A stretch of DNA of 10,470 nt from Candidatus Altarchaeum sp. Its GTDB lineage: Archaea > Altiarchaeota > Altiarchaeia > Altiarchaeales > Altiarchaeaceae. This document shows, piece by piece, positions 1 to 7,073 of this stretch; position 1 is the first letter of the stretch; every line of letters begins with the position of its first letter. Where the stretch lies: NCBI GenBank assembly GCA_018260755.1, contig JAGTWP010000044.1:1-10470 (forward strand). Reading direction: 5' to 3'. The translations under genes and the position numbers were made by a program. The notes below the pieces were generated by a model. It had not been told where the DNA came from, searched no databases, and saw only the letters and a program-made list of their open reading frames with translations.

Positions 1-88
1 TCAAAAGATTTCAGTATTACAAAATGTTCCAAACATTTTGTAAGATTGAAATCAAAAGATTTCAGTATTTCAAAATTTCATTTTGAAA
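1..88. repeat. Cluster of short perfect palindromes with an 18-bp direct repeat
   Basis: Three perfect hairpin-forming palindromes follow one another with only 3-bp gaps. They are 17-28/32-43 (12-bp arms, 3-nt loop), 47-53/58-64 (7-bp arms, AAAA loop) and 68-76/80-88 (9-bp arms, 3-nt loop). The sequence TCAAAAGATTTCAGTATT occurs at 1-18 and again at 52-69, a period of 51 bp. Positions 1-13 look like the right part of another copy of the middle hairpin, cut by the window edge, so the array probably continues to the left. The cluster lies beyond the 3' end of the minus-strand gene ending at 136 and could form structures in its 3' untranslated region. No coding sequence was seen here. Confidence 0.75.
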
Positions 89-106
89 ATACTCTCTAAA
101 TAGTTA

Positions 107-128
107 CAATAAAAAACAAAAATCAGGA
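107..128 (-). terminator. Probable T-rich archaeal terminator of the CetZ-like gene
   Basis: Read on the minus strand, the bases just after the TAA stop at 136-138 contain two T-runs (complements of the A-runs at 111-116 and 118-122). Archaeal RNA polymerase commonly terminates at such T-tracts without a hairpin. The assignment rests only on composition and position. Confidence 0.45.
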
Positions 129-135
129 AATTTAA

Positions 136-1266
136 TTACCCTTTGTATTTCTCTGCTGATTCCTCAAGCATTTCAAAATCCCTTGGCTTTTTGGAATGGC
201 ATGAAATTAATGTTGCCGTTGCCAGATTTCTCTTTGTTAAGGATATCCCAAAATGCGTTTCGTTCAACTCTGTTTTTTCAAGCAAAAAATTTCTCACAAC
301 CTCTGTATTTATCATTTTGCTTTCGGATGTTAAATACTGATGCGGAAGGCGGAGCAGACATAAATTTTTCTTTGCGTTATCATCAATGTCAGCAGATAAT
401 TTAAGCATTGTCTGCTGAATCAAACCAATTGCATCAATCTCTTTATAGCCCCCGACCGGAAAAATGTAATGCAGCATATCCTTGATATTATCACTCGCCC
501 TTCCTATAACGGAAAACCCCGGCTTATGTGTATCAAGAAATGATGTTGCTGTAATGAAGTCCTTCATATCTATTACAGGCGGATTTCCTTCAAATTTTGA
601 CGGGTCAATCTGTTCAAGTGTCATCCCCTCACAAATATCAACCAAACTTCTTGCTATGTAATCATTATATCGTGAAAATAATGCTTCTATATTCTGGGCA
701 TAAGAAATTTTTTCGTTACTCACGAGGATTATTGAATCAGCATAATTATAAATTTCATTCAATGCCTCAACGGCATTTTTTGCAGTAAGAGAGCCCTCAC
801 TTTTTGCAGGAGTAATCAGAACAGCAATTACACATATTCCAAAATCCTTTAAAATTTTTGCAATTGCCGGACTTAATCCGCTTCCAGTTCCTCCGCCGAG
901 AGATGTCATCAAAAATGCAAACTGAACTGCCATTTCTTTTCCTTTTGCCGTTCGTGTTTCAAGATAATATCTTATTTTTTCCTGCAAATCGGAATATTGT
1001 CTTTCTGCATCGTCTTTTGATTTTGTTCTGTCCTGTCCGTATCCGCCAACCAGATAACTTTCTAAATTTTTTGTCGTTCCGTCAATAAATCCCTGAGCTT
1101 TACTCATTCCAAGCCAGTATTCCTGTTTTATGTGTTTTAAATTTTTCAGATCCTTTGCAGTGGAATTTATTGCTATTGGTTTTGCTACTTTAAATAAGTC
1201 CTTGTCATAAAAAGCAGAATCAAGTAATCCGCAGCCGCCCTGTCCGATACCTATAAATGCATACAT
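136..1266 (-). CDS. CetZ-like tubulin/FtsZ superfamily GTPase
   Basis: This is a 376-residue protein of the tubulin/FtsZ superfamily, which bind GTP and polymerise into cytoskeletal filaments in the cytoplasm. The N-terminus has the glycine-rich GIGQGGCG loop (residues 6-13). The tubulin signature GGGTGSG is at 124-130, followed by an I-T-P-A-K-S-E-G stretch (151-158) that matches the phosphate/ribose-binding region. The T7-like loop PPVIDMKDF (229-237) keeps acidic residues equivalent to those that stimulate GTP hydrolysis. The segment 31-60 (IAINSTAKDL, then LGMSKAQGF) and the overall length resemble archaeal CetZ more than canonical FtsZ, and no conserved C-terminal FtsZ tail is seen. CetZ proteins affect cell shape and motility in haloarchaea; whether that applies here is inference. 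The ATG start is supported by the glycine loop starting at residue 6 and by a TATA-like box about 30 nt upstream. It lies downstream of the helicase gene with an 83-bp gap. Confidence 0.85.
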   Translation of the reverse strand: MYAFIGIGQGGCGLLDSAFYDKDLFKVAKPIAINSTAKDLKNLKHIKQEYWLGMSKAQGFIDGTTKNLESYLVGGYGQDRTKSKDDAERQYSDLQEKIRYYLETRTAKGKEMAVQFAFLMTSLGGGTGSGLSPAIAKILKDFGICVIAVLITPAKSEGSLTAKNAVEALNEIYNYADSIILVSNEKISYAQNIEALFSRYNDYIARSLVDICEGMTLEQIDPSKFEGNPPVIDMKDFITATSFLDTHKPGFSVIGRASDNIKDMLHYIFPVGGYKEIDAIGLIQQTMLKLSADIDDNAKKNLCLLRLPHQYLTSESKMINTEVVRNFLLEKTELNETHFGISLTKRNLATATLISCHSKKPRDFEMLEESAEKYKG

Positions 1267-1290
1267 TTAGAGTTAAAAATTTTTAATTAA

Positions 1291-1300
1291 AATTTATAAA
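1291..1300 (-). promoter_or_regulatory. TATA-like box of the CetZ-like gene
   Basis: On the minus strand this reads TTTATAAATT. Its centre is about 30 nt upstream of the ATG at 1266, close to the usual archaeal TATA-to-start-site distance, and no ribosome-binding motif lies between. This suggests a leaderless or nearly leaderless transcript separate from the helicase gene. Confidence 0.5.
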
Positions 1301-1349
1301 AATTTTATAGAAATTACTATTTAATTAATAATAAGTTTAAATTTTATGC

Positions 1350-3974
1350 TCATTTATGTGCTAGCACAATTTTTAGCACATCATCACCATATTTTTCAAT
1401 TGTTTTTTTGCCGAATCCGCGAATCTTCATCAAATCACTTATTGACGAAGGCAAACTATTTGAAATTTCAATTAGTGTTGTATCATGGAAAATGCAATAT
1501 GCAGGGATATTTTCTTCTTTGGCAACTTTTCTTCGCCAAAATTTCAATTCATTTAATAATTCAGAATTTTTAGATACCTCTGACACTCTGGTTGTGTCTT
1601 TAATCTTTATTGGCAATTTCACTTCAATTTTATAGTCATTATCTAATGCGTTTTTACCTAACTCGGTCAGGTATAAGAGAGGTCTCGGAAAATTTGTTGT
1701 TTCGCTCTGCTTAACTGCCAAATAACCTTTATCTATGATTTGATCTATAATGTTAATTACTTCTTCCTGAGTATATCCTTTTAGCATTCCATAATATTCT
1801 GATTTAGCAATATTCTGATTTATCAATTCCTTTGATTTGGAACCTGTTAGTATGCTTGCCAGGAATGACCTGCCCGCAGGAAAATCTATGGTTTCTACGA
1901 GACACAATATCTTTAATCCGGTGTTGTCGTTATTTTCGGTTTTTTCTTCAGCTCTTTCAGGAATTGTTTTTTGAATCTGTTGTTTTTCTGTTTCTGATTT
2001 TAATTCTAATTTTGATTTTGCAAGAATGTGTTTTTCTTCTTTCATTTGTTTTAGATTTTCCTCTTCAATGAATCTCTTTTTTGTATCTTCCAGTGCTTTT
2101 AACACAATGTCTTTACCGAAGAATTCCTTACACAGTTTCTCAGGTTCGTCAGTAAAATGTATCATATAATCCAGTGGCAGGCATTTTCTGTACATCGGAT
2201 AATTAAAACGGTAGTCCATAAGAATTATCGCTCCTACATCGTTTTTGCTCCTGATACCGCGTCCTGCCGCCTGAATCACCTTGCTTATTGCAGGATATAT
2301 GTATCCGTAGAGCGTTCCTTTTTCTTTACCAAATTTCTTAATGTAATAATCCTGCAAATTTTTTACTTCAAGAGTTGGCGGACTCAACGGCAGTCCGACT
2401 ATCAATACCGCGCGAATAATGTTGTTTCTATAATCAACACCTTCCGAAAGAGAACCTGCCTGCACGCCCATTAGAATTTTATTTGAATCTATTTTTAATT
2501 TCAAGTATAATTCGTCTTTATCGAATTTACTCATGTGTTTTTTCTCAAGAATAATGTCGCTTGTCTTGTTTGAAATTTCAAAGTCAGGGTGGCTTTCAAA
2601 TTTTTTGTATACTTCATCCATCAATGAATAAGAGGGAAAGAACACAGCAATGTTTCCTTTAACTGCGTCGTGTATTTTTGATATTTTTTCTGCTATATTG
2701 GCATACATTGAATCATTTCTCTCAGTATAAAGTGTGGTAAGTTTTTTTGTCACCAAAACAATTTTGTTTTCGGAAGGAAACGGTGATTTGTATTGCCTGA
2801 GTAGTGAATGTTTTGCCCCAAGTATGTCGGCATACATCTCCACAGGATATAGTGTTCCACTCATCAGGATTGTTGCATGAGCGTTTGAGATTATGCTCTC
2901 GCTCAGTACTGACGGATCAAGAAGCCGAAACGAAAACATTGGCGTGCTATTGTTTTTATAAATCCGCGAGCATGGAAGCAGGGTGTTCCAGTTCTCAAGA
3001 AATTCCATTACTGAAATTATAGATAACTTCTTTTTTTCCTCGTACTGCTTTTTTTCAGTAAGCTCAACTCCCGCGTCTTTTAAAGCACTAACAAACTCAA
3101 GGTAACTCATATTGTCTCCAATAGATTCTTGAAGTATTTGCTCAACTCCTGTCGTGATATCTTCTCGGTTAATGTTTCTCTCTGTGTTTCCAGGCATACG
3201 TCGAATGAAGTCATCAAAAAATCTACCAACACCTTTCAGGTGCCTGTAAAGTTTCTTATCAACAGGGTTTATTTCCTTCGCTGCTTCTTCAATGAGATTT
3301 AAGGTGAGCTCGCCGGAAAGATGGTCTCTTAGACGGTCTGGGAGGTTATGAGCTTCGTCAATGATTAAAATTATGTCACTGATTGATTTATGGGTTTTCT
3401 CAAGAATGTTTTCAAAAATGTCCGTGAATACGTAGTTGTAGTCACATATAATGATATTTACCTCGGACATAGCATCAATCGCTGCCTTGTGCGGGCAGAT
3501 TAAGTTCCCCGCACAAAAATCCTTCAGCTCCTCAACATGCATGATATTTTCCAGTATGTGTTTTGTAATGTTCTTATCACTCCTGAAATACCTGCACCTC
3601 TTTGTTTTCTGGTTATAAGTACAAAGATCATTAAACAAGGCATAATATTCCCGAGCAATATCTCTCGGACACATTGCCTGCTTGGATATTACATCAACAA
3701 CCGAAAAACTGAGCTCATCTTTATTTTTTTCTTTAATTAGCCGCAACGTGTCAATTACAATTTTGTGCTGGGATTGTTTTGATGTAAGAAAAAAGACAAT
3801 TTTGTCGTTGTTTAAGGCGTATTCAAGCGCAGGAGTCAGGGCGGCTGCGGTTTTGCCGATTCCTGTCGGAGCGTGAGCTATCAGTGTGCCTTTTGTTTCA
3901 AGCACATTTTTGATGTCGTTTATTAATTCCTTTTGCCCGTTTCTGATTTCTGGAAATGGAAATAGTAAATTCAT
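1350..3974 (-). CDS. XPD/Rad3-like DNA helicase with RecQ-type RQC and HRDC C-terminal domains
   Basis: This 874-residue protein is a superfamily 2, XPD/DinG-type helicase that should unwind DNA using ATP, probably in repair or recombination. Walker A is APTGIGKT (35-42) and the DEAH box is in IIDEAHN (204-210). Cysteines 102, 118, 127, 154 and 160 (the last in ICPH) lie between them, in the place where XPD carries its 4Fe-4S cluster. Motif V is AGSLSEGVDY (506-515) and motif VI is QAAGRGIRS (568-576). After a charged linker (about 630-683) the protein changes character. Residues about 686-777 match the RecQ winged-helix RQC domain (GSKSKELI, YYGMLKGYT, LTELGKNAL). Residues about 806-874 match an HRDC domain (SISDLMKIRGFGKKTIEKYG). 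XPD proteins normally end near 600-700 residues, so this is a fusion. The RecQ zinc cysteines are absent. The start is the ATG with a TATA-like box about 33 nt upstream. The gene begins 42 bp after leuS ends. Confidence 0.88.
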   Translation of the reverse strand: MNLLFPFPEIRNGQKELINDIKNVLETKGTLIAHAPTGIGKTAAALTPALEYALNNDKIVFFLTSKQSQHKIVIDTLRLIKEKNKDELSFSVVDVISKQAMCPRDIAREYYALFNDLCTYNQKTKRCRYFRSDKNITKHILENIMHVEELKDFCAGNLICPHKAAIDAMSEVNIIICDYNYVFTDIFENILEKTHKSISDIILIIDEAHNLPDRLRDHLSGELTLNLIEEAAKEINPVDKKLYRHLKGVGRFFDDFIRRMPGNTERNINREDITTGVEQILQESIGDNMSYLEFVSALKDAGVELTEKKQYEEKKKLSIISVMEFLENWNTLLPCSRIYKNNSTPMFSFRLLDPSVLSESIISNAHATILMSGTLYPVEMYADILGAKHSLLRQYKSPFPSENKIVLVTKKLTTLYTERNDSMYANIAEKISKIHDAVKGNIAVFFPSYSLMDEVYKKFESHPDFEISNKTSDIILEKKHMSKFDKDELYLKLKIDSNKILMGVQAGSLSEGVDYRNNIIRAVLIVGLPLSPPTLEVKNLQDYYIKKFGKEKGTLYGYIYPAISKVIQAAGRGIRSKNDVGAIILMDYRFNYPMYRKCLPLDYMIHFTDEPEKLCKEFFGKDIVLKALEDTKKRFIEEENLKQMKEEKHILAKSKLELKSETEKQQIQKTIPERAEEKTENNDNTGLKILCLVETIDFPAGRSFLASILTGSKSKELINQNIAKSEYYGMLKGYTQEEVINIIDQIIDKGYLAVKQSETTNFPRPLLYLTELGKNALDNDYKIEVKLPIKIKDTTRVSEVSKNSELLNELKFWRRKVAKEENIPAYCIFHDTTLIEISNSLPSSISDLMKIRGFGKKTIEKYGDDVLKIVLAHK

Positions 3975-3993
3975 ATTAAAATTAAAGTCGTTG

Positions 3994-4020
3994 TAAAATA
4001 ATCTTATAAAATAATCTTAT
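3994..4020. repeat. Two tandem copies of a 13-14-bp repeat across the leuS stop codon
   Basis: TAAAATAATCTTAT occurs at 3994-4007 and again at 4007-4020, sharing one base (13-bp period). The right copy covers the leuS stop codon (4017-4019), and the TATA-like box of the helicase gene lies across the junction. It looks like a small tandem duplication; a function is not evident. Confidence 0.7.
4003..4011 (-). promoter_or_regulatory. TATA-like box of the helicase gene
   Basis: On the minus strand this reads TTTTATAAG, centred about 33 nt upstream of the helicase ATG at 3974. It would give a transcript with a very short leader, independent of or additional to read-through from leuS. Confidence 0.4.
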
Positions 4021-6824
4021 TCAATATAAATTGCCGGCTTTAAAGGCATCGCAAATTTTCTCGTTTCTTTCGGATCGTAATCTGCATTTACATCAATCTC
4101 TACCTTTAAATTTAATTCCTTTTCCAAAAATTCCTTTGCTCCCTCAATCTTTCCGCCCTCTTCTTCAATAGTCGGGATAAATTTAATATCCTGCTGATGT
4201 GTCTTTTTCATCATATTTATAACATCCTTTGAATGTCTTTTAAATTTCTCATCCGCCATTACATCTTTTATGCCTTTTCCTTTCTTAATTTCGGAAAATA
4301 ATTCCCTTTTCCAGTCCTCTGCAAAGTAAATAAATACCTTTGTCGGCTTTTTATGTTTTTCTATCAATTTGACAAAATTTCGGACATTATCTATTAATTC
4401 AATGAGCATATTTTCCATACTTTCGGCATTCTCATTAATTGCTTCTTTATCCACCTTTAAAGAACCCTCCGCACTTACAAAATTACCCTTTCCGATGTAC
4501 CCCCACAATCTTTCGCATGTAAAAGGAATAAATATACTCATAACCTTAACCCATTCCTCGGAAATTTCTTTCGGCACCTTTTTATTAGGTTCTGTTCTTC
4601 TCAAATACCACTTTATATCATTAAAAAATTCATAGAAAATTTTCTGAACTGCCCCTCTGATCTCTGATTTGTCCATTAAATTTAAAAACTCTTCCAAATG
4701 TCTGTTAAATTTTGAAATTAGCCATTTGTCCATATCCCTGTATTCATAGGAAGCATATCCATCAACACTTTTTATAAAATTTACGAATTCATCTATCTTT
4801 GATTTTGTGGCAAGGACATCCTTTTCTTTCCAGTCAAGCGTTGACGAAGTGTCTGCCGCATAGCACAAATGCAATCTGACAGTATCAGCACCAAATTTCT
4901 CGCATGCGTTTTTGAGGGGAATGACATTTCCAAGCGATTTTGACATCTTTTTTCCTTCCGAGATAAGCATTTCATTCAGGGAAATTTTTTTAGGCCATAA
5001 ATTTTCGGGAAATATCGCTGCGTGATGGAACAAACTGAATGTAAGATGATTTGAAATATGTGCTATTCCTGTCCTTCGCTCATCCATCGGATAATAATAA
5101 AGGAATGTTTCTCTTATATTTTTGTATTTTTCGCACCCATCAAATTTTTTTCCCAAAAATACAAAATCAAAAAATTTATTATCCAATTCCTCAACGGTTA
5201 AATTCCTCAATAAATGTGCAATAGTATAAAATGCCATATAAATTGTGCTATCGCTCAAACTTTCAATCATCCATTTGTTATCCAAGGGAAATTTTGTTCC
5301 TAATCCTCTGTTTCTCGTGCACGGCCATTCGTGAAGCCATTCAATTGCATTGACAAATCCGGTTCTGTAAATTTCCGGATCAATTTTTATGCTTTTTAAA
5401 ATTTTTTTCGCTAAATTTTTCCAGCCATCATCGGCATAATTTAAAAACCACTGGTCTTCAAGCACTCTGATTTCAAGTTCCGTTCCGCATCTGCATGTCC
5501 CTTTAATTACATCTCCGTCTTTGTCTTTAATGCCATTTTCATAAATTTTGCTTAATAAATTTAGCGATTTTAATCTTTCGGCAACCTTTTCTTTGGCAAC
5601 CGCTACTTTCATTCCTTTGAATTCCCCGCAATTTTCATTCATAAGTCCATTGTAAAATTCATCCTTATACAATTCCTGAGTTACATCTTCTAATTTTTCA
5701 TCGGTCTGATTTTTTATACCTTTAACAACTTCTTCAACCTTGATTTTTGAGTCAATCATTCTAAAGTTCGGTTCTTGAGCAAAATTTATTCCCAAATCCC
5801 TAAGAGCAACATAATCATAAGGTGCATGTCCGGGAACAGAATTTACAACACCAGTTGCAACATCATCATCAACAAAATTTGCCTTTAAAATTTCAACCTC
5901 TTTATTTGTTAATGGAGTCATTGCTTTTTTGCCGATTAAATTTTCTCCTTTAAATTCATCAATAATATTAACTTCAAATCCCTGTTTTTTTAATTTTTCA
6001 CTTGCCTTTTTTGAAACGAGCCACATTTCATCAATTCCTGCATTTCGGACATTTACCTTGACATAAATTTTTTCAGGATTGACCCATAAATTTGTAATTC
6101 CGAAAACTGTTTCGGGACGCAATGTTGCGGCAATTAAATAACAATTTTCATGAGCATTTTCACTGGCAATCTTCTCTTTGATTAAATAATATTCTGTCAT
6201 TTTAATATCTAACTCATCACCGCCTTTTATATCATCGGTTGTTACAGGATTGTTGCATGAAGGACAAAAATATACGGCATGTTTTCCTTTGATTATTAAA
6301 TTTTGAGTTGCAAATTTTTTATACTGCCATTCAACAAATTTATTGTAAAATTTTTCACCTGTGTTAAATTTCCTTCGCCAGTCAATGCTGTATCCCATCC
6401 TTTTGAAGTCGGCAATTATGACCTTGGCATAATAATTTGCAAGGGCTTCGGGATTCTTAAATGATTCAACAATCTCATTAATCTTATTTTCATCTTCTTC
6501 GTAAATAGAAACATATTCTTTATGCATTGCGAGCATTTTTTTATCATCCTGTGCTATTCTTTTTGATATGGCAAGGATTGGCGTTCCTGTTATATGAAAT
6601 GCCATCGGAAATAAAACATTAAAGCCCTTCAGTCGGTAATATCTTGCCGTAACATCTCCAAGCGTATAACTTCTTGCATGTCCAATATGTAAGGCACCTG
6701 ATGTATAGGGATAAGGAACGGTTATAAAATACTTTGGCTTTTTATGAACAATCTCGCTTTCAAAAATTTTTGATTCATCCCACAATTTAATTATTTCTTC
6801 ATCTGAAACTGTTGAAATTTCCAC
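4017..6824 (-). CDS. leuS: Leucyl-tRNA synthetase, archaeal/eukaryotic type
   Basis: Class I aminoacyl-tRNA synthetase that charges tRNA-Leu with leucine in the cytoplasm. Numbered from the GTG at 6824 it has about 935 residues, normal for archaeal LeuRS. The HIGH motif is at 45-48, inside PYPYTSGALHIGHARSYT, and KMSKS is at 625-629. Between them lies the CP1 editing domain, with TLRPETVFGITNLWVNP and the GHAPYDYVAL segment whose Asp guards against mischarging. Cysteine pairs CPSC (about 186-189) and CRC (about 443-445) probably bind zinc. The open frame extends upstream to a TTG at 6866 and beyond. I chose the GTG because archaeal homologues begin only a few residues before the EEIIKLWDESKIFE-like segment, whereas the extra 14 residues are low-complexity. 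No convincing TATA box sits at the leaderless distance from either start, so the transcript may begin further upstream, within or beyond the 11-bp repeats. The stop is 42 bp before the helicase start. Confidence 0.95.
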   Translation of the reverse strand: MEISTVSDEEIIKLWDESKIFESEIVHKKPKYFITVPYPYTSGALHIGHARSYTLGDVTARYYRLKGFNVLFPMAFHITGTPILAISKRIAQDDKKMLAMHKEYVSIYEEDENKINEIVESFKNPEALANYYAKVIIADFKRMGYSIDWRRKFNTGEKFYNKFVEWQYKKFATQNLIIKGKHAVYFCPSCNNPVTTDDIKGGDELDIKMTEYYLIKEKIASENAHENCYLIAATLRPETVFGITNLWVNPEKIYVKVNVRNAGIDEMWLVSKKASEKLKKQGFEVNIIDEFKGENLIGKKAMTPLTNKEVEILKANFVDDDVATGVVNSVPGHAPYDYVALRDLGINFAQEPNFRMIDSKIKVEEVVKGIKNQTDEKLEDVTQELYKDEFYNGLMNENCGEFKGMKVAVAKEKVAERLKSLNLLSKIYENGIKDKDGDVIKGTCRCGTELEIRVLEDQWFLNYADDGWKNLAKKILKSIKIDPEIYRTGFVNAIEWLHEWPCTRNRGLGTKFPLDNKWMIESLSDSTIYMAFYTIAHLLRNLTVEELDNKFFDFVFLGKKFDGCEKYKNIRETFLYYYPMDERRTGIAHISNHLTFSLFHHAAIFPENLWPKKISLNEMLISEGKKMSKSLGNVIPLKNACEKFGADTVRLHLCYAADTSSTLDWKEKDVLATKSKIDEFVNFIKSVDGYASYEYRDMDKWLISKFNRHLEEFLNLMDKSEIRGAVQKIFYEFFNDIKWYLRRTEPNKKVPKEISEEWVKVMSIFIPFTCERLWGYIGKGNFVSAEGSLKVDKEAINENAESMENMLIELIDNVRNFVKLIEKHKKPTKVFIYFAEDWKRELFSEIKKGKGIKDVMADEKFKRHSKDVINMMKKTHQQDIKFIPTIEEEGGKIEGAKEFLEKELNLKVEIDVNADYDPKETRKFAMPLKPAIYIE

Positions 6825-6870
6825 TTTAACAATATTTAAAATAAAATTTTTTACGATTTTTAACAAGTAA

Positions 6871-6988
6871 CAAATTAACGGTCAATTAACAATCAATTAA
6901 CAGTCAATTAACAATCAATTAACAATCAATTAACAATTAACAATCAATTAACAATTAACAATCAATTAACTATCAATTAACAATTAAT
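6871..6988. repeat. 11-bp tandem repeat array (NNTCAATTAAC) with interspersed 7-bp short units
   Basis: Eight full 11-bp units end in TCAATTAAC: 6880-6890, 6891-6901, 6902-6912, 6913-6923, 6924-6934, 6942-6952, 6960-6970 and 6971-6981. Most begin AA; the exceptions begin GG, AG and TA. Two 7-bp units (AATTAAC, 6935-6941 and 6953-6959) are inserted between full units. Degenerate units flank the array at 6871-6879 and 6982-6988. It fills the divergent region between leuS and dapA and has no coding potential that I recognise. The 11-bp period is close to one turn of the DNA helix, so a protein binding each unit would sit on one face of the DNA. It could be a regulatory operator, an iteron-like array or simple slippage. 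Confidence 0.85.
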
Positions 6989-7017
6989 AATTGTTTTAAA
7001 TTTAATTTTTAATGTCT

Positions 7018-7052
7018 AAAACTAATAAATTTTATTCAAAACTAATAAATTT
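7018..7052. repeat. 15-bp direct repeat in the dapA promoter region
   Basis: AAAACTAATAAATTT occurs at 7018-7032 and again at 7038-7052, 20 bp apart (about two helical turns). The right copy runs into the TATA-like sequence of dapA. It could be a pair of regulator-binding sites or a small duplication of the promoter. Confidence 0.65.
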
Positions 7053-7058
7053 ATAAAT
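7043..7058 (+). promoter_or_regulatory. TATA-like region of dapA
   Basis: TAATAAATTTATAAAT contains two overlapping TATA-like boxes. The left one is centred about 27 nt before the dapA ATG at 7074, which fits leaderless transcription; the right one (TTTATAAAT) is only about 20 nt away. No Shine-Dalgarno motif precedes the ATG. Confidence 0.4.
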
Positions 7059-7073
7059 TTTTAATTAAATAAA

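Noticed and set aside
1-88. CRISPR array, because of repeated TCAAAAGATTTCAGTATT with intervening sequence
   Set aside because: Only two copies are visible, the intervening sequences are themselves perfect palindromes rather than unique spacers, and no cas gene is present.
2157-2474. 105-residue plus-strand ORF opposite the helicase gene
   Set aside because: It is antisense to conserved helicase motifs and has no family-like sequence, so it is a shadow of the real gene.
4793-4975. 60-residue minus-strand ORF inside leuS
   Set aside because: It lies fully within the leuS coding region in another frame and shows no recognisable domain.
6825-6866. TTG at 6866 as the leuS start
   Set aside because: It adds residues without likeness to the LeuRS N-terminus; the GTG at 6824 fits the family start better. 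This is not certain without transcript data.
136-6866. A functional operon of leuS, helicase and CetZ-like gene
   Set aside because: The genes share strand, but the gaps are 42 and 83 bp and the helicase and CetZ-like genes have their own TATA-like boxes; their roles do not obviously connect.
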